From Megaustenia siamemsis (lineage: Eukaryota; Mollusca; Gastropoda; Stylommatophora; Ariophantidae), in the NCBI GenBank assembly GCA_032433765.1, contig JAVIAB010000092.1:62679993-62743992 (forward strand): a DNA stretch of 64,000 nucleotides. Reading direction: 5' to 3'. Below the pieces are notes generated by a model that was given only the letters and a program-made list of their open reading frames with translations, had not been told where the DNA came from and did no database searches. Below are positions 49,410 through 59,525 of this stretch, piece after piece. The translations under genes were made by a program, and so were the position numbers. Positions within the stretch are counted from its first letter, which is position 1; every line of letters starts with the position of its first letter.

Positions 49410-49780
49410 AAGTGACAGCTAAAGACATAATTATGAAGTTCAACGAGTTCAACGTGGATTTGGATGGAAAGAAAAGAAAACAAATGATGAAGTTTTAAAA
49501 CAACTAAAAATGAAAAGAGAACTACTAAACATAATTTGAACAAGACAGATGACATTTTTGGGGGCATGTTAAAAGACACAACAGCCTACTAAAAGAAATA
49601 TTGGAAGGGAAAATACAAGTTAAAACAGGCAGACCAAGACTAACATGGACGAGTAACATCGAAAGATGGAGAAGTCAACATATGACAATCTGCACCATCA
49701 AAGCAAGAGACAGAGTGGAATGGCGCTCCATGTTAGCCAACCTTCGATGTGGAAACGGCACACAACGTTGATGATGGAGT
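49410..49780 (+). mobile_element. LINE reverse-transcriptase 3' fragment (type R3)
   Basis: ILGGMLKDTTAY in one frame and GHVKRHNSLLKEILEGKIQ in another, then GRPRLTWTSNIERWRSQ and KARDRVEWRSMLANLRCG, ending acaacgttgatgatgg. It is a second R3 copy within 300 bp of the first, in the same orientation. Confidence 0.75.
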
Positions 49781-49854
49781 CCAACCATGTAAATGAAATA
49801 GATGAACCAGGTCTAATAGAGAATGACAAATTATGGAGCAAAATGATAAAGATT

Positions 49855-50272
49855 ACCGTTGTCATGACAACGAACTGAGTGTGCTGTATAGAGCTTATCG
49901 TTATCATACCAACAGAGCGAGTGCGGTAAATAGAGTTTATTGTTGTCATGGCAACAAAATGAGTACCGTGTACAAAGTTTATTGTTGCCGTAATACCAAC
50001 ATTGTGAGTACGGTATATAGAGTTTATTGTTGTCATATTAACGAAGTAAATATGGTGTAGAGTTCATTGTTGTCATGGCAACGAATTGAATATGGTGTAT
50101 TGTGTTGCGTTGACAACAATGTATGACGATGCACAGTTTTAGTTTTTGCAATGATAACGGAGTGAGCACGATGCACACAGTTTAATGTTATCATGGCAAC
50201 GAACTGAGAATTGTGTACAGAGTTTATTGTTGTCATGGCAACGAACTGAGAATGGTACACAGAGTTTATTAG
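49855..50272. repeat. Degenerate 40-45 bp tandem repeat carrying X-box-like palindromes
   Basis: Units share gagtttattgttgtcatggc, aacgaactgag and a tatggtgta spacer. Within them, GTTGTCATGRCAAC-type palindromes occur at 49858, 49942, 50069, 50187 (GTTATC) and 50229, with one-mismatch versions at 49900 and 50029. The sequence fits the RFX X-box pattern RYYNYYATRRNRAC. Confidence 0.85.
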
Positions 50273-50363
50273 TGGGCGGCTTCAAGACGTCAAGGATCTT
50301 GTTGTTATCTATCAAGCGATGTAAGAAAGCTGTTAACGATGTTGGTATATTCATTTATATATC

Positions 50364-50617
50364 GGGAGCCGCGATAGCTCAGTGGTAAGTGAACTGGACT
50401 ATAAAGGACAAGAGGTCGGGTTCGATTCTAACCGACGGCTTCCAGGTTCACCCAGCCTTAAGTGGGTACCAGATTTTTTCTGGGAAAGTGAAGCGGCACG
50501 GGAGTAATACCGACCACATTACCCCAAAAATCATGTGCCGAAGGTCTGTAAAATTTATGGTCACTAACACCATATTCCCTATACGCCACTTGGCGTGACG
50601 GTGGCTCTTTACTATAT
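50364..50617 (+). mobile_element. tRNA-derived SINE S1, copy 10
   Basis: Plus-strand full copy starting gggagccgcgatagctcagt and ending gcgtgacggtggctctttac, inserted in a tatata-rich site. B box ggttcgattct has a mismatch. Confidence 0.92.
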
Positions 50618-51454
50618 ATATAAATTATGATCATTTAAAAAGCACCATCGGTATAGTGATTAACGTACTTGGTTGAGATGAATGAGAAATACTGGGCCTC
50701 TCACTTCTCAATAATATGGCGTAGTGTGTTTAATACTCTACAAATACGTTTTATCAGTGACGTAGTGAGGGGATTGCTTAAGGGGCGTAGATTCCAATGC
50801 CCGAAAAGCTTCAACAGAATAAATAGAACGTAGCTGTAATTCATTAAAAAAAATAGTAGTTTGGGAGGCACAATACTTGCTTTGCCCATGGCACTGTGAA
50901 CCCACATACATCCCTGAAAGCTGACAATCCATGATACGCCCATGTCTATGTCTATGCTATAATTTATAAATTACTCCAGTGATGTCTAATGTGTGATGTG
51001 GCTCAAATTAAGTATAAAAATACAAAGCTGTGAGCAATGATGCATTAATTAATTAATCTTACAAGCTTCAGGGGAAATATATTTTCATGAACGAAAGTAG
51101 AAAAATAGCAGTTAAGTTTACATACAGCTAGCTCATTCCACCTGTAAAAAACGTAAATGGTCACAATTAGAGTTTTAGAAAAACACTAACGTGATGCTTT
51201 GGTGGTGGCTAATGGATAGATTTGTTAAATACACTGGTCTAAACGCTGCCCTTGTTATTTGTTTGATTTTTTGGTTCCATTTAAAGAGGCCGAGAATCCT
51301 GGGGCAAAACAAGCACTCTACAACACAATCTCCATCCCAACATTGTGCTACCAATGGACTTTCTCACGACTCAGTAACAACAACAAAAAATAACCAGAGA
51401 TGAAATGTGGTCGACGATTGATTGGGGACTGCCTCTGAAATAAAATTAGAAATA

Positions 51455-51745
51455 AAGAACTGACGGGGGAAAAAAGCTTAGAATAATTTTTGGTCACGTG
51501 ATAAGACAGAATGACTAAAACGAACGCAGCACAGCGAGCCTTTAACAAACGTTTGCGAGAACAATAGACTTAAGGGACAACCGCGAAAAAAAAATGGATT
51601 GATAGAATATTATAAACATTATGAAATAAAATAGCAGCAGAGGCGAACAGAAGAGTAAAACACCGCAGATTATTTCTCTCCTCAATGTTGAAAGGTAAAT
51701 GTGGAAGTAAAGAAGAGGAAGAGGAGAAAAGAACCCTGTAGCAAC
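51455..51745 (+). mobile_element. LINE reverse-transcriptase 3' fragment (type R4)
   Basis: tttttggtcacgtgataaga encodes FGHVIRQN-like sequence, then KWIDRIL-like and AAEANRRVKHRRLFLSSMLK-like sequence, ending gaagaagaggaagagga. Homologous to 30440-30705 but more decayed. Confidence 0.6.
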
Positions 51746-52227
51746 ATGAAGAATTGTAAAAAAAAATAACCGACAAAATGGCAGTGTGGTAAAGAGAAGA
51801 GAAGTACAGTTTAACATTACGACAGGAACAGAGACAGAAGCAGATATTATGAATACCCTGGCCTATGGCGTTGAATGGTTATGTAATTTCTTATAAGATA
51901 AAAATATCGTTAGGCATAACACAGGGAGAAAAAGAATAATAAATAGAAGCTAGAAGCACGATAAATGCACATGACATTTCCAGCTGATAAAACACGGATA
52001 TCTAGACTCGCGGCTGTCTTCTATCAATTGGCATATTCTTTATCGCTAGCAAATGAGAAAGATAGAAACAAAAAAGAAAGAAACAGAGAGAAGTGAGGTG
52101 AGAGAGATAGAAAGAGCGGAGAATCGATCAAAAAGAGTGAGAGAAGAACTAGTACATGTATGGTTTTTTATATTATTTTTTATTTCTTCTTCTTCTTATT
52201 ATTATTATTATTATTTATTTTTTTTTC

Positions 52228-52535
52228 TTCGCGTTCGCCAGCTTTAATCTCTGGCGAAGTCCCTAGAGACAAGCATGTGAACTTTGCGTGTTAATCCGTT
52301 TCTCCTTGGCAGCCGTATGCACAGGGGTCTCTCGCCGCACAGGCAGATAACTCCGTCCTCGGAGGTACTCATATTTTTTTCGTCCATGTTTAATTGCCTT
52401 TTCAAGCCGGGACTCCCTGCTGAGACCAGAAATAAAGCACAAATAAGAATCCCAAATAGTGCAGCCGGGATTTGAACTCACAACCTCTCTATCTCAAGAC
52501 ACGCCTTTTGCCTCGAGACCAACCAGTCCCCGCAT
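52228..52535 (-). mobile_element. tRNA-derived SINE family S2, copy 2
   Basis: Minus strand: gggactggttggtctcgagg head, B-box-like gagttcaaatcccggc, body with agcagggagtcccggcttga and atgagtacctccgaggacgg, then tctgcctgtgcggcgagaga. Continues to a ctttaatctctggcgaa block (read on plus). Better preserved than 19090-19330. Confidence 0.75.
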
Positions 52536-52724
52536 GAACTAATGAAGCAATTTAAATCTGAAGTAACGAGCAGGACTGCCACCACGGCATTTATTTCAGA
52601 AGCAATTTGTTTCTTTTTATTAGCTTTTCATTGGACTGCGTCAATACGTTTAAATGCATTCCGTATGAGTTAATTCAAATTTGCAGCTACAGTTCTATCG
52701 TTGTACGAGATTTAATGTCCTGAC

Positions 52725-52965
52725 CAAAATAATCTTAGGCGAAAAGATTGATGGTAGGCCTAGAAGACAATAGATTGATGACGTCAGAGACTGGACGGGA
52801 TAACCAACAAACTGTGTACACAAAGAGGAAGATGGGAAGAAAATAGCAAGGGAAGATACTCTTGTTTTCGAATATACTCGTATGTAGCGACAAAGTCAAA
52901 TGTCTCGGGACAAAAAGAGCAAAGCACTGCAGATAGTTGATGTCCCTTGCAAACAATTATAATAA
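52725..52965 (+). mobile_element. LINE reverse-transcriptase 3' fragment (type R5)
   Basis: TKIILGEKIDGRPRRQ-like sequence then DDVRDWTG and a WR-less, broken remainder to aaagcactgcagatagttga. This fits the GRPR...W end of non-LTR polymerases; very decayed. Confidence 0.5.
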
Positions 52966-53394
52966 AAGCTGCAAGGTAGTTTACTGGGGCTGTAACTTGA
53001 ACTGAACAAAGTATTTAAGTAAAGAGAATGTGTGTTGTTTCGGAGGCCTACTTTTTCATATTGAGACCAATAGCAAAATCAAGACGGAACAATTTACGAG
53101 AAAATGGAGGATTTGGTGGACGACCAGGGCTTTCTGATTGTTTAATTGTTATCAATGCGGTTCATGCACCAACTGGTCTTGGTTGTAAACAGCGATATAG
53201 ACGTTGAATGCGGAATGACAAAGTAGAAAATGAAATATCTTTACATGAAACATAACTCATCAACCACAGATGTACTAGACTAAAGTGCACACGACTACCC
53301 ACAACAAATAAAACAAATCTATGATAAATAATACCCGTATTTGGAAACACGTAAATTGCCACATAATATTTCACACACAAGAATCTTCGTCTAC

Positions 53395-53612
53395 GTTCAG
53401 CGTGAGTAAATGCGTCATTTTATGGTGTTCGGGAAACTGCGATGTTACCGCCTTTCGGTCCGATACATTCGTCTCCTTTTAGTATTGTTGTGTACTGAGC
53501 TGCCTACCCATTCAATCACTGCTCAATAACTGCTAATGAGTTTGGTGCAAGCAGTCAAAAGTCGCTGACTGGTGCTAAGAGCCGACTTAGTCCTTGGAAT
53601 AGCCAACACGGT
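53395..53612 (+). repeat. Dispersed repeat family DR1, copy 6 (diverged)
   Basis: gcgatgttaccgcctttcgg, tccgatacattcgtctcctt, gtactgagctgcc and gcaagcagtcaaaagtcgct follow the DR1 order. Confidence 0.5.
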
Positions 53613-54049
53613 AAAGCTCCAAATGAGATCTAATCTTCACACAAATAATTAGATAAGACAAAATACGCATTTTACAACGATGAAAAGAAAGATTTGCGTT
53701 CGGCGAAAACTAATACAGTATTATAGTAGGCAATAAAGTTGAAGTGAACCGAATGAGGTGAGTTCAGACAGAAATAAACGGAGAATGACAACGGATGACA
53801 GAAATGTAGCGGAGACTGAACTTCACCAGGAAAAAAGAAAGAAGTGAAGGTTAATAACGAGACCGAGCAGATCATAAATCAGTGAAACATGAGAGCTGTG
53901 TTGCTGAAACATAAGAGCTGTGTTGCTATACCCGTCGAACGAAGAGAATAGCTCAAATGAGAGTTATGTTAACTATGAGTACGTGTGTTAAGGGCCATGC
54001 AGGGATAAATTCTGACTACACACTAATTGTGAAATGTTTATAAGGATTT

Positions 54050-54312
54050 TACTCATCATCATCATCATCATCATCATCGAGTGCCTTCTCCGCAACGAAG
54101 GTTGGCTACCATGGAGCGCCATTCTGCTCTGTCTCTTGCTTTGATGGTGCAGGTTGCTATAGGTTGATTTGTACATCTTTTGATGTTACTCGTCCATGTT
54201 AATCTTGGTCTGCCTCTGCCTCTTTTACATTGTATTTTCCCCTCCAGGATTACTTTTAGTAGGCTGCTGTGTCTTTTAACATGGCCCAAAAATCGCATTT
54301 GTCTTGTTAGGA
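54050..54312 (-). mobile_element. LINE reverse-transcriptase 3' fragment (type R3), best copy
   Basis: A 74-codon open minus-strand frame encodes MRFLGHVKRHSSLLKVILEG, then KRGRGRPRLTWTSNIKR, then KARDRAEWRSMVANLRCGEG. It ends with a catcatcatcat (plus) tail at 54055-54078. Strongly 5' truncated. Confidence 0.8.
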
Positions 54313-54329
54313 TTTTACTGCATCATTTT

Positions 54330-54548
54330 TAAAACAGTTACAATACTGAACATAATAGAGAGCAACAAGAAAGATCTCAGTCTAACTAGTAAGAAAACAG
54401 AAGTAATGGTCATATCGAAAAAAAACAATATTCACCTCGATGCAATATAAAAATAAACAGGACAAATCTGAGACAAGTGAAACGCGTCAAATATTTGGTC
54501 ACAATAATATCAGATGAAAGATGCACTGTAACAGTAAGTCTATAACAT
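54330..54548 (+). mobile_element. RTE-like LINE fragment (type R2), left part, split by a SINE dimer
   Basis: Broken frames give TSKKTEVMVISKKN, then TNLRQVKRVKYLVTIISD and EGRC-like residues, the region just N-terminal to the segment at 54930-55470. The SINE pair interrupts it at taagtctataacat. Confidence 0.7.
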
Positions 54549-54915
54549 AAGTAAAGTAAAGTAAAGTACCCCCCCGTCACGCCAAGTGGCGTATAGGGAA
54601 ATATGGTGTTAGTGACCCTATATTTTACAGATCTTCAGCACATGATTTTTGGGGGTAATGTCGGTATTACGCCCGTGCTGCTTTACTTTCCCAGAAAAAA
54701 TCCGGTACCCATTTAAGGCTGGGTGAACCCGGAGCCGTCGGTTGGGATCGAACCCTACCCCTTGTCCGTAGTAGTCCAGTTCACTAACCACTGAGCTATC
54801 GCGGCTCCCACTAATTTTTAGGGAATTAGTAAAACCCAGGTGCCCTCGCCAGGGTACGAACCCCGGCTGTTGCCGTGGTAAGCCAACCGCCTATCGATTG
54901 CGCTAACCGGACACC
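54549..54915 (-). mobile_element. Dimeric SINE: S5 tRNA head fused to a full S1 SINE
   Basis: On the minus strand the insert starts with a second type of tRNA head (aggtgtccggttagcgcaat, B box gttcgtaccc, 54834-54915), a short linker with an actaatt/aattagt inverted repeat, then a complete S1 SINE (54812 down to 54555). A single perfect 14-bp target duplication taagtctataacat flanks the whole (54535-54548 and 54916-54929), with none seen at the internal junction. Thus it moved as one unit. Confidence 0.85.
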
Positions 54916-54929
54916 TAAGTCTATAACAT

Positions 54930-55472
54930 GCACCACGTAAATAAAAGGCAGAATAGGTCAGGCCAAAATAGCATTTCAGAAAATGAAAAACATCTTGTGC
55001 AACAAGCTTATGTCAATGGAAGTGAGAAAGAGAATGTATCGATGCTATATAGATCCAATTCTGACTCATGGAAGAGAATCATGGACAGTAGACAAACAAA
55101 TGGAAAGACAATTAGAGACCACAGAGATGAGATTTCTCAGAATAATGTTGAGAGATCCCTGTACAAAAGACCAACAAGAGAATTCTCAAAGAGGCCAACC
55201 CAAAATAGGGAACTCCTAAAGACCATCAGAAAGAAGCAATCAACATTTCTCGGGCACATCATGAGAATAGGAAAGTCGGAGTACTTGTTTACAACTAGCA
55301 AATTAGATTAACAAAGAGATCACGATCGATAAAAAGAGAAGATACTAGATAGCTTGTCGTGTATGGCACGGAAAAACAGTCAACAACAGAACTGATACAG
55401 TGCACTGTGGATAGAAAAATGTGGAATAAAATGATCGCTTGCGCAACCCGGTATAGGCACACGATGATGATA
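54930..55472 (+). mobile_element. RTE-like LINE fragment (type R2), right part
   Basis: AFQKMKNILCNKLMSMEVRK (54970-55030), RMYRCYIDPILTHGRESW (about 55031-55083), LETTEMRFLRIMLRDP, then SILGHIMRIGKSEYL-like sequence and an acgatgatgataat tail. Frames switch at about 55160. Together with 54330-54548 this was one copy of about 760 bp before the SINE insertion. Confidence 0.82.
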
Positions 55473-55889
55473 ATACTATTTGGCAGATTTATATGAGACT
55501 CGACACGGTAATTTTATCATTCGGTGTTTTAAAGTTGCGAATTAATAATTTACACTGTTGGCTACTTCTTAAATGCTTCTACAAAACAGTTGGATATAAA
55601 GTTACGTCCCTATTCTTGCATGGGTTTGGATAAGCCGGAAGTAATGATGTCATGTTACATGGTATATGTACTCGACCCTTACGTCATACTCAGAAAGAGC
55701 TAATAAATGTATCTAAAGGGCGACTGTAACAAAGGGCGATAACTTGTTAGTGAATATAATTGAAACAAAATTTATATATTTTAGTCTTATCGAATAACGT
55801 TATACAGTATAACGGGTCTTGAAAGTCAGTAGTTAACAGTTATGGTTCCTGGAATGTGGAGACGATAATGAATTAAAACACGATAGACC

Positions 55890-56665
55890 CAGACATTAAG
55901 TACTGTGTATGATAATACTCAGTTCTAAACATTAGGTACTAGGCATTACGTATCGTGTACACTGCACTCAGTACTAAACACTAGGTGCTGGACATTAAAT
56001 ACTGTGTGCAGACTACACTCTGTACTAAAGATTGGGTACTAGATATTAAGTACTGTGTGCAGACGACACGGTGTACTAAACATTAGGTGTTAAACATTGG
56101 TACTGGAAATACTGTGTACATGCTATACTGTCTACAAAGCATTAGGTACTAGATATTAAATACTGTATACAGACTGCACTCTGTACTAAATATTGGGTAC
56201 TAGACATTAAGTACTGTGTACAGACTACCATAAGTTCTGAAAGTACTGTATACATGCTAACTATGTACTAAACATTAAGTACTGTATACATGCTACACTA
56301 TGTACTAAACATTAAGTACTGTATACATGCTACACTATGTACTAAACATTAAGTACTGTATACATGCTACACTGTGTACTAAACATTAAGTACTGTATAC
56401 ATGCTACACTGTGTACTAAACATTAAGTACTGTATACATGCTACACTATGTACTAAACATTAAGTACTGTATACATGCTACACTATGTACTAAACATTAA
56501 GTACTGTATACATGCTACACTGTGTACTAAACATTAAGTACTGTATACATGCTACACTATGTACTAAACATTAAGTACTGTATACATGCTACACTATGTA
56601 CTAAACATTAAGTACTGTATACATGCTACACTATGTACTAAACATTAAGTACTGCGCGCAAGCTA
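55890..56665. repeat. 37-bp minisatellite, diverged left, homogeneous right
   Basis: Units of tgtactaaacattaagtact, gtatacatgctacacta. From 56270 to 56645 the copies are almost identical; from 55890 to 56260 they have many indels and substitutions. Confidence 0.92.
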
Positions 56666-57029
56666 CACTCAGATAGGCATGACAATTGGACACTGGAAAA
56701 CATTTAGATTAACAATTTAAAATGTTACTCTGGACTGAACATGCTTGATGATAGTGATGACGATGTCATAATCAACACATCAACAGATATGTCATGATTC
56801 ACTACCATATTAAGAAGAAGCAACATTTGAGGTTGGTGTTGTTCTTAGCTTTGCTTGTTGTTGATACTCTTTACAACACTAATTCTAGAGCTTGGTGAAA
56901 TCCCCTTGTCCAAAATTAAACTGATTAAAAAATAAATAAACAGAACGTCAATTAACATTAAGCCACACCTCTTGAAGTTTAGATAAGCCACTAGAAACGC
57001 AGCTTCGTGAAGTGTTTCGAAAACATCTT

Positions 57030-57180
57030 AGCCCTTATTCTTATGAAATAACAAAGGAGACAGCACCATTTGTGGTGCTAACCAAAGAGAAATGTTAAGA
57101 ACTTCATTATGCCTAGACACTGAAAGGCAAATGAGGATAAAGATGAAGTATACGACAAGAAGAAAGGAGAATAAGCAACA
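57030..57180 (+). mobile_element. Possible LINE 3' fragment (type R4)
   Basis: aaaggagacagcaccatttg, caaagagaaatgttaagaac, ctgaaaggcaaatgaggata and the gaagaaaggag end parallel the last part of 30440-30705. Short and decayed. Confidence 0.35.
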
Positions 57181-57289
57181 TCGATAACGTCACATGATGT
57201 AATTGTTCAAAGTGCAACAGGTCAAAGTATAGCAAATGAGCCGATGTATTAAATGTAAGGGCTGGATGCATCAGATAATCTATTACGCA

Positions 57290-58848
57290 TGTTACTTTAC
57301 TCACTACTTTACTCAATATACTCACTACTTTACTCATTATACTCACTACTTTACTCACTATACTCACTACTTTACTCATTATACTCACTACTTTACTCAA
57401 TATACTCAATACTTTACTCACTACTTTACTCACTATACTCACTATTTTACTCACTATACTCAATACTTTACTCACTACTTTACTCACTACTTTACTCATT
57501 ATACTCACTACTTTACTCAATATACTCAATACTTTACTCACTACTTTACTCACTATACTCACTATTTTACTCAATATACTCAATACTTTACTCACTACTT
57601 TACTCACTACTTTACTCATTATACTCACTACTTTACTCACTATACTCACTATTTTATTCACTATACTCACTACTTTACTCACTATATTCATTACTTTACT
57701 CACTACTTTACTCACTATTTTACTCACTATACTCACTACTTTACTCACTATACTCAAATTTTTACTCACTATATTCATTACTTTACTCACTACTTTATTC
57801 ACTATGCTCACTACTTTACTCACTATTTTGCTCACTATACTCTCTACTTTATTCACTATACTCACTACTTTACTCACTATACTCACTATTTTACTCCCTA
57901 TACTCACTACTTTACTCACTATATTCACTACTTTACTACTACATTACTCACTACTTTACTAGTACTTTATTCACTTCTTTACTCACTACTTTACTCACTA
58001 CATTACTAGTACTTCATTCATTACTTTACCCACTACGTTACTACTACTTTACTAACTACTTTACTACTACTTTATTCACTACTTTACTCACTACTTTTCT
58101 TACTACTTTACTCACTATACTCACTACTTTAGTCACTACTTTAGTCACTACTTTACTCACTATACTCACTACTTTGCTACCACTTTACTCACTACTTTAC
58201 TAGTACGTTATTCACTACTTACTCACTACTTTACCACTACTTTACTCACTACATTACTAGTACTTTATTCACTACTTTACTCACTACGTTACTACTACTT
58301 TACTCACTACTTTTCTTACTACTTTACTCACTACTTTACTCACTATACTCACTATACTCACTACTTTACTCACTACATTACTAGTACTTCATTCATTACT
58401 TTACCCACTACGTTACTACTACTTTACTAACTACTTTACTACTACTTTATTCACTACTTTACTCACTACTTTTCTTACTACTTTACTCACTATACTCACT
58501 ACTTTAGTCACTACTTTAGTCACTACTTTACTCACTATACTCACTACTTTGCTACCACTTTACTCACTACTTTACTAGTACGTTATTCACTACTTACTCA
58601 CTACTTTGCCACTACTTTACTCACTACATTACTAGTACTTTATTCACTACTTTACTCACTACGTTACTACTACTTTACTCACTACTTTTCTTACTACTTT
58701 ACTCACTACTTTACTCACTATACTCACTATACTCACTACTTTACTAGTACTTTATTCACTACTTTACTCACTACTTTACTTACTACTTTACTCACTATGC
58801 TCACTACTTTGCTCACTACTATACCAACTACTTTACTCACTATTTATT
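57290..58848. repeat. TACTTTACTCAC-based array with higher-order repeats
   Basis: A 12-bp (tactttactcac) and 9-bp (tatactcac) unit alternate over 1.55 kb. A block of about 230 bp at 57999-58225 recurs almost exactly at 58375-58600, a higher-order period of about 375 bp. Both strands carry long frames (LLYSLYS and SKVVSIV repeats) that are not genes. Confidence 0.95.
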
Positions 58849-59439
58849 GAACTATTAAAACTAATTCAGTATGTAATTCTATTTAAAACTTAAGAAAAAG
58901 ACATTATGGTACAAAAATTAAACTACAGAAGAGAAAACTATTTCAACATGGCAACAAGGGGAAAAAAACGACACCATTATGAAATAGACAAAAGATGGAG
59001 AGCTATTAGCAACGTTATTTTTTTAAATCCATAAGCATTATTATCAGAGCTAGTTTCATTTATTCATTCGTTATTTTCTTCCTGTTTTATTTTTTTTTAA
59101 ATAATTAATTAATTTTTAGCTAATGCAGAGTCTACATAATACATGATTTTTTTTTTCAAATTCGTTTATTCATTTCCCTCTATATATCTTTAGCGAAAAG
59201 AAAAATGTAATTACGATTTTTATTACAGCAATTATCTCTGCTCATTTCAATATAAGACGCATTATCTTAAATAAGATAATAATTATAAGATAATTAGTTA
59301 ATGCGTAATAATAAATCATATCAAACCTCTCAAATTACATTTAGAAATCAGTTCGTGGAATTGTATACTTTTAGAGTTTATTCAGCAGTTAAGATGTAGA
59401 TCGTAAAATAAAAATAGAATGTACCAGGTGAAAACACCA

Positions 59440-59525
59440 ATTTATGATAAGAATGCGTACTGTGTACCTAATTTATTGTTGTTAATGGAAGTAGGAAAAA
59501 GAGTCATTCAGCGTTGCATGAACTA
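59440..59525 (+). mobile_element. RTE-like LINE fragment (type R2), left part, split by a DNA transposon
   Basis: ILCVPNLLLLMEVGKRVIQRC-like residues (broken) correspond to NILCNKLMSMEVRKRMYRC of 54930-55472. The match stops exactly at the transposon end. Confidence 0.6.

Noticed and set aside
57113..58203. Frames of 257-304 codons (SLYSLLY, SKVVSIV repeats)
   Set aside because: Produced by the ACTTTACTC array on both strands.
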